Origin: Lepidurus packardi
Lineage: Eukaryota > Arthropoda > Branchiopoda > Notostraca > Triopsidae
Assembly (NCBI GenBank): GCA_023053545.1
Contig: JAKZAN010000001.1
Span: 4,236,565-4,300,564, forward strand
Direction of reading: 5' to 3'
Length of the DNA: 64,000 nucleotides
This document shows positions 42,048 to 53,811 of this stretch, piece by piece. A model generated the notes under the pieces. It ran no database searches, was not told the DNA's origin, and was given only the letters and a program-made list of their open reading frames with translations. The position numbers were made by a program, and so were the translations under genes. Position 1 is the stretch's first letter. Each line of letters opens with the position of its first letter.

Positions 42048-45000
42048 CCCCTTTGACACCCTGAGTAACCCATCCCGGTCCTACCAAAAACCCCACCCTA
42101 CGAGAGTACTCCTGCATAACATACGGAAAAGCTTCCTACAACTATCTGAAACCCTCCGGGAGGCAAACAATCTTTACTCACTAGCTACATTTATTCTTGA
42201 GCCACCACTGAACCTACTGAACCTGCCAAATCAAGGATTTCATCCCTTCCTCCCTACTACAAACTATATTGGCGCGGTTTGCTTCAAACACCACCGCACT
42301 CAACATATGCAAATTGTGAGATGCAGTGAGCTATACACAATAACTAAGATATGCCCTCCCCGAAACATACCTATTTTCCTAATAACTCTGTACAGAAGTC
42401 AATCCTCAGATACCACAAAATTGCTAGAAGAAATATGGAAAGACTTAAAAGATTCCAACCTGCCGATTATCGTATGGGGTGACTTTAACGCTCACCATTG
42501 GAGCTGGGAAGACAAGCCTCCTGACAAACCAGGAGAACAACTCTACGAATTTGTCACGGAAAAAGGATTAACATTGTTGAACTGCAGAAACGAAATTACA
42601 TTCCACAATGAGAAAGGTCAAACTTCAACGTTAGACCTAGTGTTTGCCTCCCCGGAAATAATACATCTTCTAAAGCTGCGAATTTTAGATGATATTACAT
42701 TCCCCAATTACTCCGATCACAAGGCTCTTCTCCTAGAAATTTCGACACCAGTAGAAGAACCAACCAGGGAAGTGTGGAACTATAGGAGAGCCAATTGGTC
42801 GCAACTAAGCAGCTACCTTTCAGAAAAACTACAACTGGAGGACAAACTCTTTGATATCAAGTCAACAGAGCAGCTAGACTCTGCAGCCAACTATCTATCG
42901 GAAACAATGCGCGAATCTATAAAGTTGTGTATCCCAAAGATGTCGTTCACAGGTCGCAAAAACTCATGGTGGAACGAGGAACTATCAACGTTACGTAAAT
43001 AAGTGGCTCGTAATTTAAAGTGTTATAAAGCGTCCCCGGATAAAACAAAGGAAAGAGTATGGAAAGACTTACGCAATACATATACGTTAAAGCGTCGACA
43101 GGCGAGGGAAAAATACTGGACAACTCAATTAAACAATCCAGACTCACGTATACTATGGAATCTTGACAGAAAAACTCGAATAACGACTCAAAAGGACGCA
43201 CTAGATCTTCTACGAGACGATAATAACGATCCTTTGACCTCTGTAACAGGTAAACTAAATCTTCTAGCAAAGAAAATGTTTAACACAGACGAACAATCTA
43301 TAACTTCAAGGAATGAAATAAGACGTACAATAAAGAGAAAGACATACTCGACTAGACAAAGACAACAGGCACTCTTTACCATTAAGGAACTTACAGAAAT
43401 AGTTAATAAATTACCCCCGTTAAAGGCACCTGGCGAAGATGGCATCCAACCCATCATAATCAAGAAGACATGGCATGTTATTGATAATTACGTAACTAAA
43501 CTTTTCAACGCTAGTATTGACTTAAGCTATTTCCCTAAAACTTGGAAGGTGTCAAAAATACTCCCGATCCCCAAACCAGGGAAGACGGATTACTCCACGA
43601 GTAAGAGCTTTCGACCCATTGCACTTCTTTCCCACATTGGAAAAATACTAGAGAAAGCCATCGCTGTTAGAATTGGGACATACCTTGAGTCCAAAAACTT
43701 GCTGTCTCACAACCAATGGGGGTTTAGACCCCACAGGTCCACTGTTAACGCCCTTTTGTCTTTTTCCGACTCAGTTCTTAAAGATTTTGACAATCGCAAG
43801 GTCACCTCGGCGTTATTGCTTGATATTGAAGATGCGTTTAATAATGTCGTCCATAAGAAATTATTAGAAAAAGCAAGAAAGAAAAAGTTACCACCCATAA
43901 TAACCAATTGGTTGAGCAGTTTCCTGGTAAACAGGACTGGATATCTTTGCCAGGGCTCGGTAACTAGTGAGACTTTTGCCATAAAAAAAGGGGTGCCACA
44001 GGGGTCACCCCTTTCACCAATACTATTTCTAATGTACATCGATGGTGTACTCAACCTAGTGAAATCAAAACGTATAAAAATACTAGCATTCGCAGACGAT
44101 TTAATCTTAATTGTATCTGGGTCGACAGGCAGAGTTAATGTGAGACTATTAAAAAGTGCGGTCAAAGCTATTGTTAAATGGGGTAAACTACTAGGTCTCA
44201 ATTTTTCAATAAACAAAACAGAACTCATTCATTTTACACGAAAGAGAGTTACTGATACAACTCCACTAGAGTGGAGTGGAACCACGATAGAACCCAAACA
44301 GGAAGTTAGGTATCTGGGACTGCGCTACGACAGTAAGCTTAACTGGAATAAGCAGGCATCCCATCTAGCAGCGGAAGGAAACCTCGTGCTAAACAGGCTT
44401 CGGAAACTGATCAAATTCATCCCTTCAATCCAAACATATCAAGTAAGAACCCTGGTAACAAGCTTGTTGTATCCGAAGATTCTCTATGGAATCCCTGCTT
44501 TCTGTAATGTCGACCTAACAAAATTACCAGCTATACGGACGCTTCACAGACAGGCCCTTCTGCTAATTACAGGCGCCCTTAGAACTACTCCTACAGCGAC
44601 CCTAGAAGTTGAAGCGGGCATACCCCCCTTGGATCTTATGTCCTTAGAACGCATTTTAAGGTTTAGCTTAAATTGCCCACCAGACACTACAGCTTCAGAA
44701 CCGGAGCATAGACGGTATAGGTCTTGTTCCTACATTATCCGAACATTGAAACTCAGTAATTTCCCAGATGGGAACAGTTACACACCCGAGTTAGTAAAAA
44801 ATAAAGTAATGGAAAAATGGAGAGAAAGGTGGTCAGATTCCCCGTCTCCTCTCCGTGATTTAGGTGTTGTCCCCTCAAAGCTATCAATCTGTAAATCGAA
44901 AATAGACAGAAAGACTATTGCGACGATAATAAGACTACGTTCTACACATTTCCCGACTAAAAAATATCCTTTCCGCATAAAGAAGACTAATGACATGACA

Positions 45001-45204
45001 TGTGCTTGTAACAACTACTCGAACCAAGATTTACCACATATATTTTTCAAGTGTAGACGAGTTAATAAAAACAGAGCAATTCTCTTACGACAGCTATCAA
45101 GAATGAAACTGCACTTTAGCCCCCAAGTTCTCCTCACAGAGCCAAAAGCCTTTGTTCCCCTCGGGACGTTTTTTAACTCGGCAATGAACAAATTACAAAC
45201 TTAA
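42031..45204 (+). pseudogene. LINE-A ORF2 (endonuclease-reverse transcriptase), one in-frame stop
   Basis: ORF2 nicks target DNA and copies the element RNA. The frame opens after a TAG at 42028 with no early ATG, overlapping the end of ORF1. The APE-like endonuclease runs to about 42740 (LITLYRSQSS, IVWGDFNAHHWSW with the catalytic GDFNAHH, TLDLVFASPE, SDHKALLLE). A single TAA at 43000-43002 interrupts the linker, and the same frame continues. Reverse transcriptase follows: PGEDGIQPIIIKK, KTDYSTSKSFRPIALLS, QWGFRPHRSTVNALL, KKGVPQGSPLSPILF and the catalytic AFADDLILI (about 44085-44110). The C-terminus has CACNNYSNQDLPHIFFKC. It differs from LINE-B in most residues but shares all motifs. One stop makes this copy probably inactive unless it is read through. 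Confidence 0.87.
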
Positions 45205-45400
45205 TACCATCCGTCATACACTTTTCTTTCCTTCTCCCTCTTTATTTTTATTTCTTCATTACCTTTTAGGTATAATGTGTACGTGAATGTACGATTGTAA
45301 AGAGTGTAACATATGTAGGACAGCAAGGCTAATAGACGAGGGAGGCAACGAGCTATGCTCACGCCAATATCCCCAAATTAAAAAAAAAAAAAAAAAAAAA

Positions 45401-45413
45401 AAGATGTCTGGCT
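45401..45413. repeat. Right target site duplication of LINE-A
   Basis: AAGATGTCTGGCT repeats 40436-40448 and is followed by the normal continuation of the PISD/old Gypsy junction. Confidence 0.93.
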
Positions 45414-46046
45414 ATTCGTTTCAGTGAAATTTCCGTATTTTGCGTGAAAATTATCGTGATTTTTGTGTGGTGATTTTTTGTATCCTCCGAGTGAATTTTC
45501 TTTAATACAAATTTTATTGTGTAACGTTTGTCTATTTTTTTCCTGTCGGGAATGGTACCTTTAATGGTAGCGAAAGTCCGGCTTTGCATAATGGTCACTC
45601 GCCTTAATGGTGTCCCTTCTTTAAATTGTTCATATGCACCCGAAATGGTGTTTTTAATGTGGACAACTTGATCCGAAATTCGTTTCATAACCGTCCAAGG
45701 TCGGTGAAACTTGGGGAACTTTCCTCTCTTCGGGGAAGGATTGAAGAGCCAAACGGAGTCCCCCATTTGGATTTGCTGGTTTAAAGTTTTGCTGTCGTAA
45801 TAAATCTTCTGATAACATTGTGCAAATCCCAACCGTGTTCGAGCTTGTTCAAAAATGGTAGGAAGAGTTGTCTCCAGTTTTGCCGCGTATTGAGACGTTG
45901 AAACTGGTACCACCACCGAAAACTCTATCTTCTGGTAAGAACAACGGTCTACCAAATTGTAAACGTGCAGGAGTGAAAGTCGAGGAACTTTGAACACTCG
46001 TCCGGTACGCAAGTAAAACACTAGGCAACACAGGTTTCATCACCTT

Positions 46047-46402
46047 TGTTATGTACCCCGGTACATGTGCACTAGTAAGCGCTAGGCTTGGGATAAACGG
46101 GCACCAGTTTTCCCTTGTTTTGTTTTGTATTACCTTGTTTGTACGATGTCAACCCCCGAGGTAGAAAAGTGAGTTGAGTTCGGGAGTGGTGAATCCAAGG
46201 GAGAGAAAAGAGAAAGAGTGGTCTTAGAGAACAGAGGTTTTGTCAAGTGAGCAAAAGAGATAGGCGTACCCGTGAAATCAACCCCCCATTGTTAATTATC
46301 ATTTACACTGTCATTGTTGTAACATCGACAGTTGAGGTGTTGAATACAGTACGTATTTTCCCCCTCGTTCTTCGTGTCAAACGTGCATTTACTCCCATAA
46401 CA
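46047..46402 (+). repeat. 5' LTR of Gypsy-3
   Basis: 356 bases, starting TGTTATGTACCCCGG and ending ACTCCCATAACA. Confidence 0.93.
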
Positions 46403-46531
46403 TTCAGCGGTGGGATCCCGAGCAGCCGGGGATACCTTGCCACGTAGCCAGCCCAGCGAGTACGTCTACGTCAGCGTGACACAAGAAGCGAGTTCAATCT
46501 GGATCGGGAAGAAGTGGACGTCGGGTTGGGA

Positions 46532-49500
46532 ATGGCTAACGCTAATGCGAGGGCACTGGTGCATCCGCCAACCTTCAATGGAACCGGAGATTTCGGCCAG
46601 TTCCTCGCACGTTTTCACCGGGTAGCGGTAGCTAACAGCTGGACGGACAACATGTGCCGGCGTATATTGCCTGCTTTGCTGGAAGGATCAGCAGGGATGG
46701 CTGTGGATGGCCTGGAGCCATTTCCGGAGACTATCGACGGGTTGGAGGCCGCTCTGAGGGGTATTTTCTCGCCGGTGGAAGCACAGCGGTTATACTTGGC
46801 AGAATTTTACGACCGAACGCTCTTGCGGGAGGAGATGCCGCACGTTTACGCAACGGACCTCAAGCGACTGTTTAGAGCAGCCAATCCCGAAATCAAGGAG
46901 GAGGCAACGGTTGAGAAGTTCGTAATGGAACAATTTATTAAGGGTCTGCCAGTGGAGTGGCGCGCTGCTTTCTACGACGCCCAAATTAGCAGCCTGTCCG
47001 GGCTGGTAGCGAAAGTGAATATTTGGCGAATGTCCCGACAATTAGCGCGGCAGTCTGAGAGAAAGAGTTCGGTTAACCGGAAGACGCTGAGTCAAGATGA
47101 CCCGAAGGGTGGTACGCAAGACGGGCGTGGAGGCGACCAGAAGATGGCTAGTGGTCCGGCTAAGTATTCCAGCGGTAACAAGCGCATTACCTGCTACGCC
47201 TGCAAGCAAACGGGGCACGTCAAGCGTGAGTGCAAGGTTCGTTGTGGTTCCTGTGGGTTGAAGGGGCACGTCACGGCCGATTGTCGTACAAAGTGCCGGG
47301 TATGCAACCAAGTCGGACACGTGCGGGCCAATTGCAAAAGCCAGAGCGGCGACCCCAGGGCATCATCGAGCGCGTCAGGCGGAGCTGTGACGAGTCGGCG
47401 TCTCCCCACCGATGCTTGCTACGTCGTGCATGCTCTGGCGGGTGGACTACCTTGCAACGCGGTAATCGACAGTGGGAGCGAAGAGTCGCTGATGGGCCTT
47501 CATCTTGCAGATAGAATTCCCGGACTTCGGGTACGCGACACAAGTCATCGGGTGACAACGGCGGATCGAAGTCAGGAGTTGCAGACCGATGGCGTTACGC
47601 GAGTGGCCTTGCGGGTGGGAAGCGGCGAGACTACCGACGTGGACTTGATCTTGGCCAGCTGTACCGACGATTTGATCCTGGGTATGGACTACCTTCGTCT
47701 TGCTTCTGCGAAGATCGACTTTGCATCCAATCGAGTCGAACTGTTCGGAGTTCGTCTAAGCCCCAGCGATTTCCGCGGCGCGGTTAGGGTTCGCGAGTTA
47801 ACCGTCATCGAGCCGGGCACGGAAGCTTTGGTGCCCGCGACTGTGAGAAGGCCGTTCAGCACCCGCCGCCTAACCACCTCAGAAGTATTGCTCGTGGAGC
47901 CAAGCCGAAGAGCGGGCGGCAAAGGCCTGTTGATGGGGCGTGCCTGCATTGCGGAGGGGGCCGAAGTTATTTCTGTACGCCTGCTCAACGTGTCGTCAGA
48001 GCCGTTGGAAATTGGGCCAGAGGAAGATGTGGGAGAGGTTAGCATCGGCGAGTTGGTGGAGGATATGCTGCCCCCTGTGGAGAGCGACAAGATCAGGAGC
48101 GACGTGGGATCGATAACTTTGGACCACTTGGAGGGTGCCCGAAGAGAGCAGGTTCGCAAGATGCTGTCGCGATATGAGGATGTGTTCTCGTATGATGGCA
48201 AGATCGGGCGGGTAGCAGACGTCGAGCACCTGATCGAGACAAATGGACCACCCGTTAAGCAGCGGGCGTATCGTACTCCAATCCAACTAAGGGACGTGGT
48301 GCGGGAGCAGGTAGGCAGCATGCTGGCTAGCAACGTCATCGAGACAAGCGCATCACCGTGGGCGAGCCCGATCGTCCTCGTGAAGAAGAAAGACGGGTCA
48401 TACCGTTTCTGCGTGGATTTTCGGCGAGTGAATGCGGTTACGAAAAAGGATAGCTATCCACTTCCGCGCATGGATGACTTGCTGGCGGCTGTTGGTAAGG
48501 CCCAGTGGTTCACTAGTTTGGATCAGCGGTCGGGCTATTGGCAAATCCCCATGGAGGCCGGATCGAAGGAAGTGACGGCATTTACGACGGGCGAGGATTT
48601 ATTCCAATTCACCGTCTTACCCTTTGGCTTAACCAACGCGTCAGGCACATTCCAACGCCTGATGGATTATCTCATGGGAGGCTTACGCTGGAAGTCAGTC
48701 CTCATATACCTTGATGATGTGCTTATATTCAGCTCCAGTTTCGAGCAACACGTTACGGACGTGGAGGAGGTTTTGCAGCGCATCAGGAATGGCGGGTTGA
48801 AGCTTAACCCTGGAAAGTGCCAATTCTTCACGCGAGAGGCTGCGTTTTTGGGCCATATCATCAGCGCCGGTGGTTTGAAGCCTTCTCTTGACAAAGTGGC
48901 AGCCATAGCCAGTTGGCCCACTCCAGGCTGCGTACGAGACATTCGAAGATTTTTGGGCTTGAGCGGGTACTACCGCCATTTCATACCCAACTTTGCATCG
49001 ATGGCAGCACCCCTCGTCAACTTGACCCGTAAGGAAACCCCTTGGCGGTGGTCAGGGAAGGAAGCATGTGCTTTCAACCAGCTTCGTGACGCCTTGTCGC
49101 GAGAGCCAGTTTTGAGGAGCGTCGATCCTGAGCGTCCGTTCTGGCTCACGACCGATGCGAGCAAGGGAGGCTGGGGAGTGGTGTTGTCCCAAAAAGATGA
49201 AGCCGAGCGGGAGTATGCGGTGTCCTTCGCATCTGGATTGTGGAAGCCTGCCGAGCAAAATTATAGCGTCACAGAGCAAGAAATGTTGGCCCTAATTAAA
49301 GGCGTCGCAAAATACAAACATTACTTATTGGGGCGCGAGTTTACGGTGGTGACAGATCACCAGGCATTGAGATACTGGAAAACGATGAGTCTGGATTCTC
49401 CTCGTTGGGTACGTTGGGTAGGATGGCTGACCCAGTACAATTTCAAAATCCTGCATCAACCAGGAGAGAAGATTCCCCACGCGGATGCTTTGTCCCGAGT

Positions 49501-50926
49501 ATGTCGGCAGGTAGCGGTTAGCGCGAGGCTGAGCGAAGCGACGGACCGGTCACCAGAGTTCGGATGGCTGAGGCGGTACATTCTGGCAAGCGCCCAGGAA
49601 CGACCGGAACTGGAACAGGACAAGCCACCGTCGAAGGAGTTGGAGTTTTATTTGGGGGAGCTAAAGAAATACGCCGTGCAGGATGGAGTCGTAGTGCGTA
49701 GTTCAGCAGGCGAATCAAGGCTAAACCGGCCTCAGCTGTTGGTTCCACCAGAAGCGCGTGCGGAGATCCTGCGGCTAGCGCACGACGCGCCGACCGCGGC
49801 GCACCTGGGAATCGGGAAGACATTGTCTAGGATTACCCCTCACTATTTCTGGTGCGATCTGAAGAAGGATGTACGCGCTTACGTGCGAGGGTGCGCACCG
49901 TGTCTTCGCGTAAAGCCAAACCTCAAACCGGCGTCAGAGAGTCGTGGCACCATTCCCATTTTGGGTGAAGTTTTTCGCCAGATCTCGATGGACATTTTGT
50001 CCGTTCCACGGAGCGAGAGCGGCAGGCGTTACGTCCTAGTTGTATCCGACCTCTTTAGCAAATGGGTGGAGACGTACGCCTTAGAAGACCAGACTGCAGA
50101 GACCGTAGCGGATTGCCTGTTGGAGTACATCTGCCGTTATGGTGTCCCAAGAACTATCCTCACGGACCAGGGGACCAATTTTGAATCGAAGTTGGTCAAG
50201 AGTATCTGCCATCGGTTAGGGATCAAGAAAATTCGTACGACTCCCTACCATCCTGCTTGCAATGGGCAGACAGAGCGGTTTAACCGGACGCTCTGCGAGA
50301 TGCTAGCGCAATACGTCAACCGGCGGCAGACTGATTGGGATCAATGGCTCCCCGTAGTCACGCTCGCGTATCGGACAGCTGAGCACAGTACGACGAAGTT
50401 CAGCCCATTCGAGCTGGTATTCGGGAACGTGTGTCGCACTCCAGTTGTGACGGAGATGGAGTTGGAGTTGAGCGAGGAGGAGGACGCACAACCTCCGCTA
50501 GCCAGCGTCGAGTATCTGCGGGCCTTGAAGGATATCCTCGAATGGTATCGTGCTGGAGCCAGGGATGAATTGGGGCGGTATGGCGAGAAGATGCAACAGG
50601 ATCCCGTCCCTCGTCATATGGTGGGCGATTTGGTATTCCGGAAGGTTGGCCAAGTCCCGCGTGGAACGTCGCCAAAGATGGCCGCGCGTTTTGAAGGGCC
50701 GTATGAAGTAGTAGAAGCCAGCCCGCCTAACTACGTCATCCAGAAGGGGCGTGCTAAAGATCCACGGGTCCAACTTACGCGGGGTCAAGGCAGCCGAGCT
50801 GAGAAGAGCACCATCGCCGGCGTACAGTTTGGATGGATCTTCAGGTATTCCCCTCGGCGATTCAGACACGGAAGAGCCCGAGCCACCCTTAGTGGAGGCA
50901 GACCTAGACGCCGCAATCTCTGCTGA
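46532..50926 (+). CDS. Gag-Pol polyprotein of Gypsy-3
   Basis: A single frame of about 1464 residues from MANANARALVHPPTFNG. Gag comes first (FLARFHRVAVANSW, RRILPALLEGSA). Three zinc knuckles lie at about residues 220-270 (CYACKQTGHVKREC, CGSCGLKGHVTADC, CRVCNQVGHVRANC). The protease has AVIDSGSEESL near residue 312. Reverse transcriptase has FCVDFRRVNAVTKKD, FGLTNASGTFQRLMD and YLDDVLIF near residue 725. RNase H has TTDASKGGWGVVLSQ, integrase HHCC runs from HDAPTAAHLG to CAPCLRVK, and the DDE residues lie in SMDILSVP, TDQGTNFES and NGQTERFNR (about 1150-1250). Having gag and pol in one frame is known for some Gypsy lineages, with ratio control by other means. It contrasts with the frameshift layout of Gypsy-2. 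Confidence 0.93.
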   Translation: MANANARALVHPPTFNGTGDFGQFLARFHRVAVANSWTDNMCRRILPALLEGSAGMAVDGLEPFPETIDGLEAALRGIFSPVEAQRLYLAEFYDRTLLREEMPHVYATDLKRLFRAANPEIKEEATVEKFVMEQFIKGLPVEWRAAFYDAQISSLSGLVAKVNIWRMSRQLARQSERKSSVNRKTLSQDDPKGGTQDGRGGDQKMASGPAKYSSGNKRITCYACKQTGHVKRECKVRCGSCGLKGHVTADCRTKCRVCNQVGHVRANCKSQSGDPRASSSASGGAVTSRRLPTDACYVVHALAGGLPCNAVIDSGSEESLMGLHLADRIPGLRVRDTSHRVTTADRSQELQTDGVTRVALRVGSGETTDVDLILASCTDDLILGMDYLRLASAKIDFASNRVELFGVRLSPSDFRGAVRVRELTVIEPGTEALVPATVRRPFSTRRLTTSEVLLVEPSRRAGGKGLLMGRACIAEGAEVISVRLLNVSSEPLEIGPEEDVGEVSIGELVEDMLPPVESDKIRSDVGSITLDHLEGARREQVRKMLSRYEDVFSYDGKIGRVADVEHLIETNGPPVKQRAYRTPIQLRDVVREQVGSMLASNVIETSASPWASPIVLVKKKDGSYRFCVDFRRVNAVTKKDSYPLPRMDDLLAAVGKAQWFTSLDQRSGYWQIPMEAGSKEVTAFTTGEDLFQFTVLPFGLTNASGTFQRLMDYLMGGLRWKSVLIYLDDVLIFSSSFEQHVTDVEEVLQRIRNGGLKLNPGKCQFFTREAAFLGHIISAGGLKPSLDKVAAIASWPTPGCVRDIRRFLGLSGYYRHFIPNFASMAAPLVNLTRKETPWRWSGKEACAFNQLRDALSREPVLRSVDPERPFWLTTDASKGGWGVVLSQKDEAEREYAVSFASGLWKPAEQNYSVTEQEMLALIKGVAKYKHYLLGREFTVVTDHQALRYWKTMSLDSPRWVRWVGWLTQYNFKILHQPGEKIPHADALSRVCRQVAVSARLSEATDRSPEFGWLRRYILASAQERPELEQDKPPSKELEFYLGELKKYAVQDGVVVRSSAGESRLNRPQLLVPPEARAEILRLAHDAPTAAHLGIGKTLSRITPHYFWCDLKKDVRAYVRGCAPCLRVKPNLKPASESRGTIPILGEVFRQISMDILSVPRSESGRRYVLVVSDLFSKWVETYALEDQTAETVADCLLEYICRYGVPRTILTDQGTNFESKLVKSICHRLGIKKIRTTPYHPACNGQTERFNRTLCEMLAQYVNRRQTDWDQWLPVVTLAYRTAEHSTTKFSPFELVFGNVCRTPVVTEMELELSEEEDAQPPLASVEYLRALKDILEWYRAGARDELGRYGEKMQQDPVPRHMVGDLVFRKVGQVPRGTSPKMAARFEGPYEVVEASPPNYVIQKGRAKDPRVQLTRGQGSRAEKSTIAGVQFGWIFRYSPRRFRHGRARATLSGGRPRRRNLC

Positions 50927-51044
50927 AGATGGACGCATAACACGCCATGGGCGTCGCGTTAAGCAGCCGGCGTGGTTGAGGGATTATTGTTGAGTCATTT
51001 GGAATTTATTATTGTTTCGGGGCTTGTGTTTAAGCGGTGGAGGA

Positions 51045-51400
51045 TGTTATGTACCCCGGTACATGTGCACTAGTAAGCGCTAGGCTTGGGATAAACGGGC
51101 ACCAGTTTTCCCTTGTTTTGTTTTGTATTACCTTGTTTGTACGATGTCAACCCCCGAGGTAGAAAAGTGAGTTGAGTTCGGGAGTGGTGAATCCAAGGGA
51201 GAGAAAAGAGAAAGAGTGGTCTTAGAGAACAGAGGTTTTGTCAAGTGAGCAAAAGAGATAGGCGTACCCGTGAAATCAACCCCCCATTGTTAATTATCAT
51301 TTACACTATCATTGTTGTAACATCGACAGTTGAGGTGTTGAATATAGTACGTATTTTTCCCCTCGTTCTTCGTGTCAAACGTGCATTTACTCCCATAACA
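51045..51400 (+). repeat. 3' LTR of Gypsy-3
   Basis: 356 bases, about three mismatches to the 5' LTR. A purine-rich GCGGTGGAGGA directly precedes it and probably serves as polypurine tract. Confidence 0.93.
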
Positions 51401-53356
51401 CCTTCGTCGATGAGTTTACTGAGGGCTGCTAAAATCGTCCTATTGGCCCTTTCAATAAATTCCTCACTCTCCGGATGGTATGGAGTAGTTCTAGTTTTCT
51501 TGATTTTGAGCAACCGGCAGATTTCGCTCACAGTTCTTGATTCAAAACTTCTACCTTGCTCGGAATGAAGCTGAAGCGGCACTACATACCTTCTCATGTA
51601 TTCCCCATAGAGCTTGGTGGCGATAGTACTGGCTTCCTGATCTGGAATAGGATATGCCTCCACCCACTTTGGGAACAAATCCCCGACAACCAAACTATAG
51701 CGATAATGACCTACTGTTTCAGGCAGAGGACCCAGTATATCCATAGCTACAATGTCACTTGGAAATCTAGGTTGCACAGGGTTCAATGGCGCTCTAGTCT
51801 TTTGGGATGGAGGATTTCGCTGCACACATGTCACGCAGCCTTTACACCACCCTTCAACATTGTTCCGCATCTTGGGCCAATACAAACGTGATCGCAATTT
51901 TTCTAAGATTTTTTTACTTCCCATATGAGCCCCAGAATTACCATCGTGGTAACTTCTGAAGATTTCCTCTTGCTTCGCTTTAGGCACAAGAGGCAGGTGC
52001 TGAGATCGGTTTGTCGAAATCCATTCGCCGTAAAACCCGCCACCACGAAGACTCACATTTTTCCTTTGGGCCCAGTACCTGCACAACGGCTGACTCATAG
52101 CTTGCAGACACGGTTTATAAAGTTCTTGTAAACATCTCTTGATAATTTTCATCTCCTCGTCTTCTTCCTGGGCTACTACGACGCTACCGTCACTAGCCAA
52201 TTCCACATGATTTAACACGACATCTCGTTGTGGTCCATGTGGCATTCTTTTCTTCTTCGTCCACTCCTTCATGACGTCTACATTGTGAACATGGTCTTCT
52301 TGTGAGTGCATCCGCATTCCCACGCTTTGGTCCAGGCCGCTGTTCAATTGTGAACTGATACGATTCAAACAAGTTCAGCCATCGCCAAGTCTGTCCAGTT
52401 GGTTCCTTGCAAGTTTTCATCCAGGCCACGGCAAATGTTATCCGTCCGAAGCATAACCGGTCTCCCCAGAAGAGAGTGGCTAAATTGCATTACAGCAAAT
52501 TTAACTGCCAGGAGCTCCTTCCGCGTTACACAGTAAATGGTCTCATCAAGCATGGACTTGCATATGCTATAGGACGTTCAACAGCGTCAATTTCTTGTGA
52601 CAACACGGCTCCTAGCCCAATATTACTGGCGTCGCTGTCCACTAGAAGTGTTTGGGACAGATCAGGAAAAGCGAGTACAGGAGTTGAAGAAAGGAGCCGT
52701 TTAAGATCTGTCAAAGCTTCCTCACATAACACGGACCACTCAAAGGGAACATTCTTTTCGGTTAGTTTATATAGCGGCTTGGCAATGTCAGCAAAACCTT
52801 TCACAAATCGACGATAGTATGAAGATCGAGGAAACTATTCAATTCATCACTAGTCGGGACCATTCCACGATTGCTTTAGTTTTTTCAGGACGTCGAAATG
52901 AGTTTTCAGGACGTCTTCGAGGTCACTTGTCTTCGATTTCTTGATAAAGGACTTTCAAGTCTTGAAGGTATTCTTCGAGGGAGCTCAGGAGATCAGCAGT
53001 GGCTTCTTGTTTCGTGGGGGCGTCTTCTTGCTCAAGGTTATTCATTGTTTAGAAGGTATTAACGATGGGTTGAGAAAGTAGAGAGGATTTGATCTTCACT
53101 CAATCAATGGACTTCGTTTCTGTGCGGCTCATCCTGGTCACGGCACCAAATGTGGAGGATTTGGGTATGAGTAAAAATAAGATGGTCCCTGCGTTGTGAT
53201 TAGGGGCTACTTCTGAAGAATAGGATGGATGAGAGCACCCTTTAAGAGAAGTTTTGTAGACTTTGCATCCGGAAAATCCGATTTGTAAGGTTCAGACATT
53301 GTTATTTCGTCTATTTCTAATAAGCAAGTACGTATTACAGGGAGCGCTCTATGGGT

Positions 53357-53370
53357 CAGTGTTCTGGATC
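53357..53370. repeat. Left terminal inverted repeat of hAT
   Basis: CAGTGTTCTGGATC, inverted at 57248-57261. Confidence 0.93.
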
Positions 53371-53811
53371 TTTTTAAAAAGATTAGATCAGATCAGATCA
53401 ATCGGCCATTTTTGATCTGATCGGCGTTGTCCCTAAATTGCAGTGATCTGATCGATTTTTTCGAGAAAATGTACCGATCCCGACCGATCAACATTAACCC
53501 ACTAGTGGCCACTATTGGAAATTTTTATATTCTGTTTCTAACACCGAAACGTTTGACAAACGTTGGTTTCGGCTCATGGTTCTCGTGGTTCTCGTGGTTC
53601 GTCTTGTGGCCTCGTGGTCAGAAGAAAATTTTGTGGTAATAATTGAAATTTAATAATCCCTATACTATTTGTTATAAATGTTGCTTTCGCGGTTGTCCTG
53701 AGTAAGGGTACATTTTGGGGCTATAAAGAGGTCCTTTTCATCGAAGCACCGATGTCTTTTTACATGTAGAAGTGAAGCACTGAAGCTATTGGATTGGAAG
53801 AAGTTAGTGAG

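Larger units (their letters stand above)
40449..45400 (+). mobile_element. LINE-A, Jockey-like non-LTR retrotransposon
   Basis: This 4.95 kb element lies between 13 base target duplications and ends in an A-run of about 20 bases (45380-45400), the signature of target-primed reverse transcription. It has a leader of roughly 210 bases, ORF1 with CCHC knuckles, and ORF2 with endonuclease and reverse transcriptase, and no RNase H that I can see. It is near full length. It inserted just downstream of the PISD stop in unit 3 only. Coding damage is slight: one frame change in ORF1 and one stop in ORF2. The clade (Jockey-like) is inferred from protein layout. Confidence 0.9.
46047..51400 (+). mobile_element. 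Gypsy-3, young Ty3/Gypsy retrotransposon nested in the old Gypsy
   Basis: This element has LTRs of 356 bases with perfect 7 base inverted tips (TGTTATG...CATAACA) and a 4 base target duplication CCTT (46043-46046 and 51401-51404). The uninterrupted target is at about 29056-29075 in unit 2. The LTRs differ at about three positions, under 1 percent, indicating recent insertion. It has one long gag-pol frame and looks whole. It is not closely related to Gypsy-2 or Gypsy-4, judging from its Gag and single-frame layout. Confidence 0.93.
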
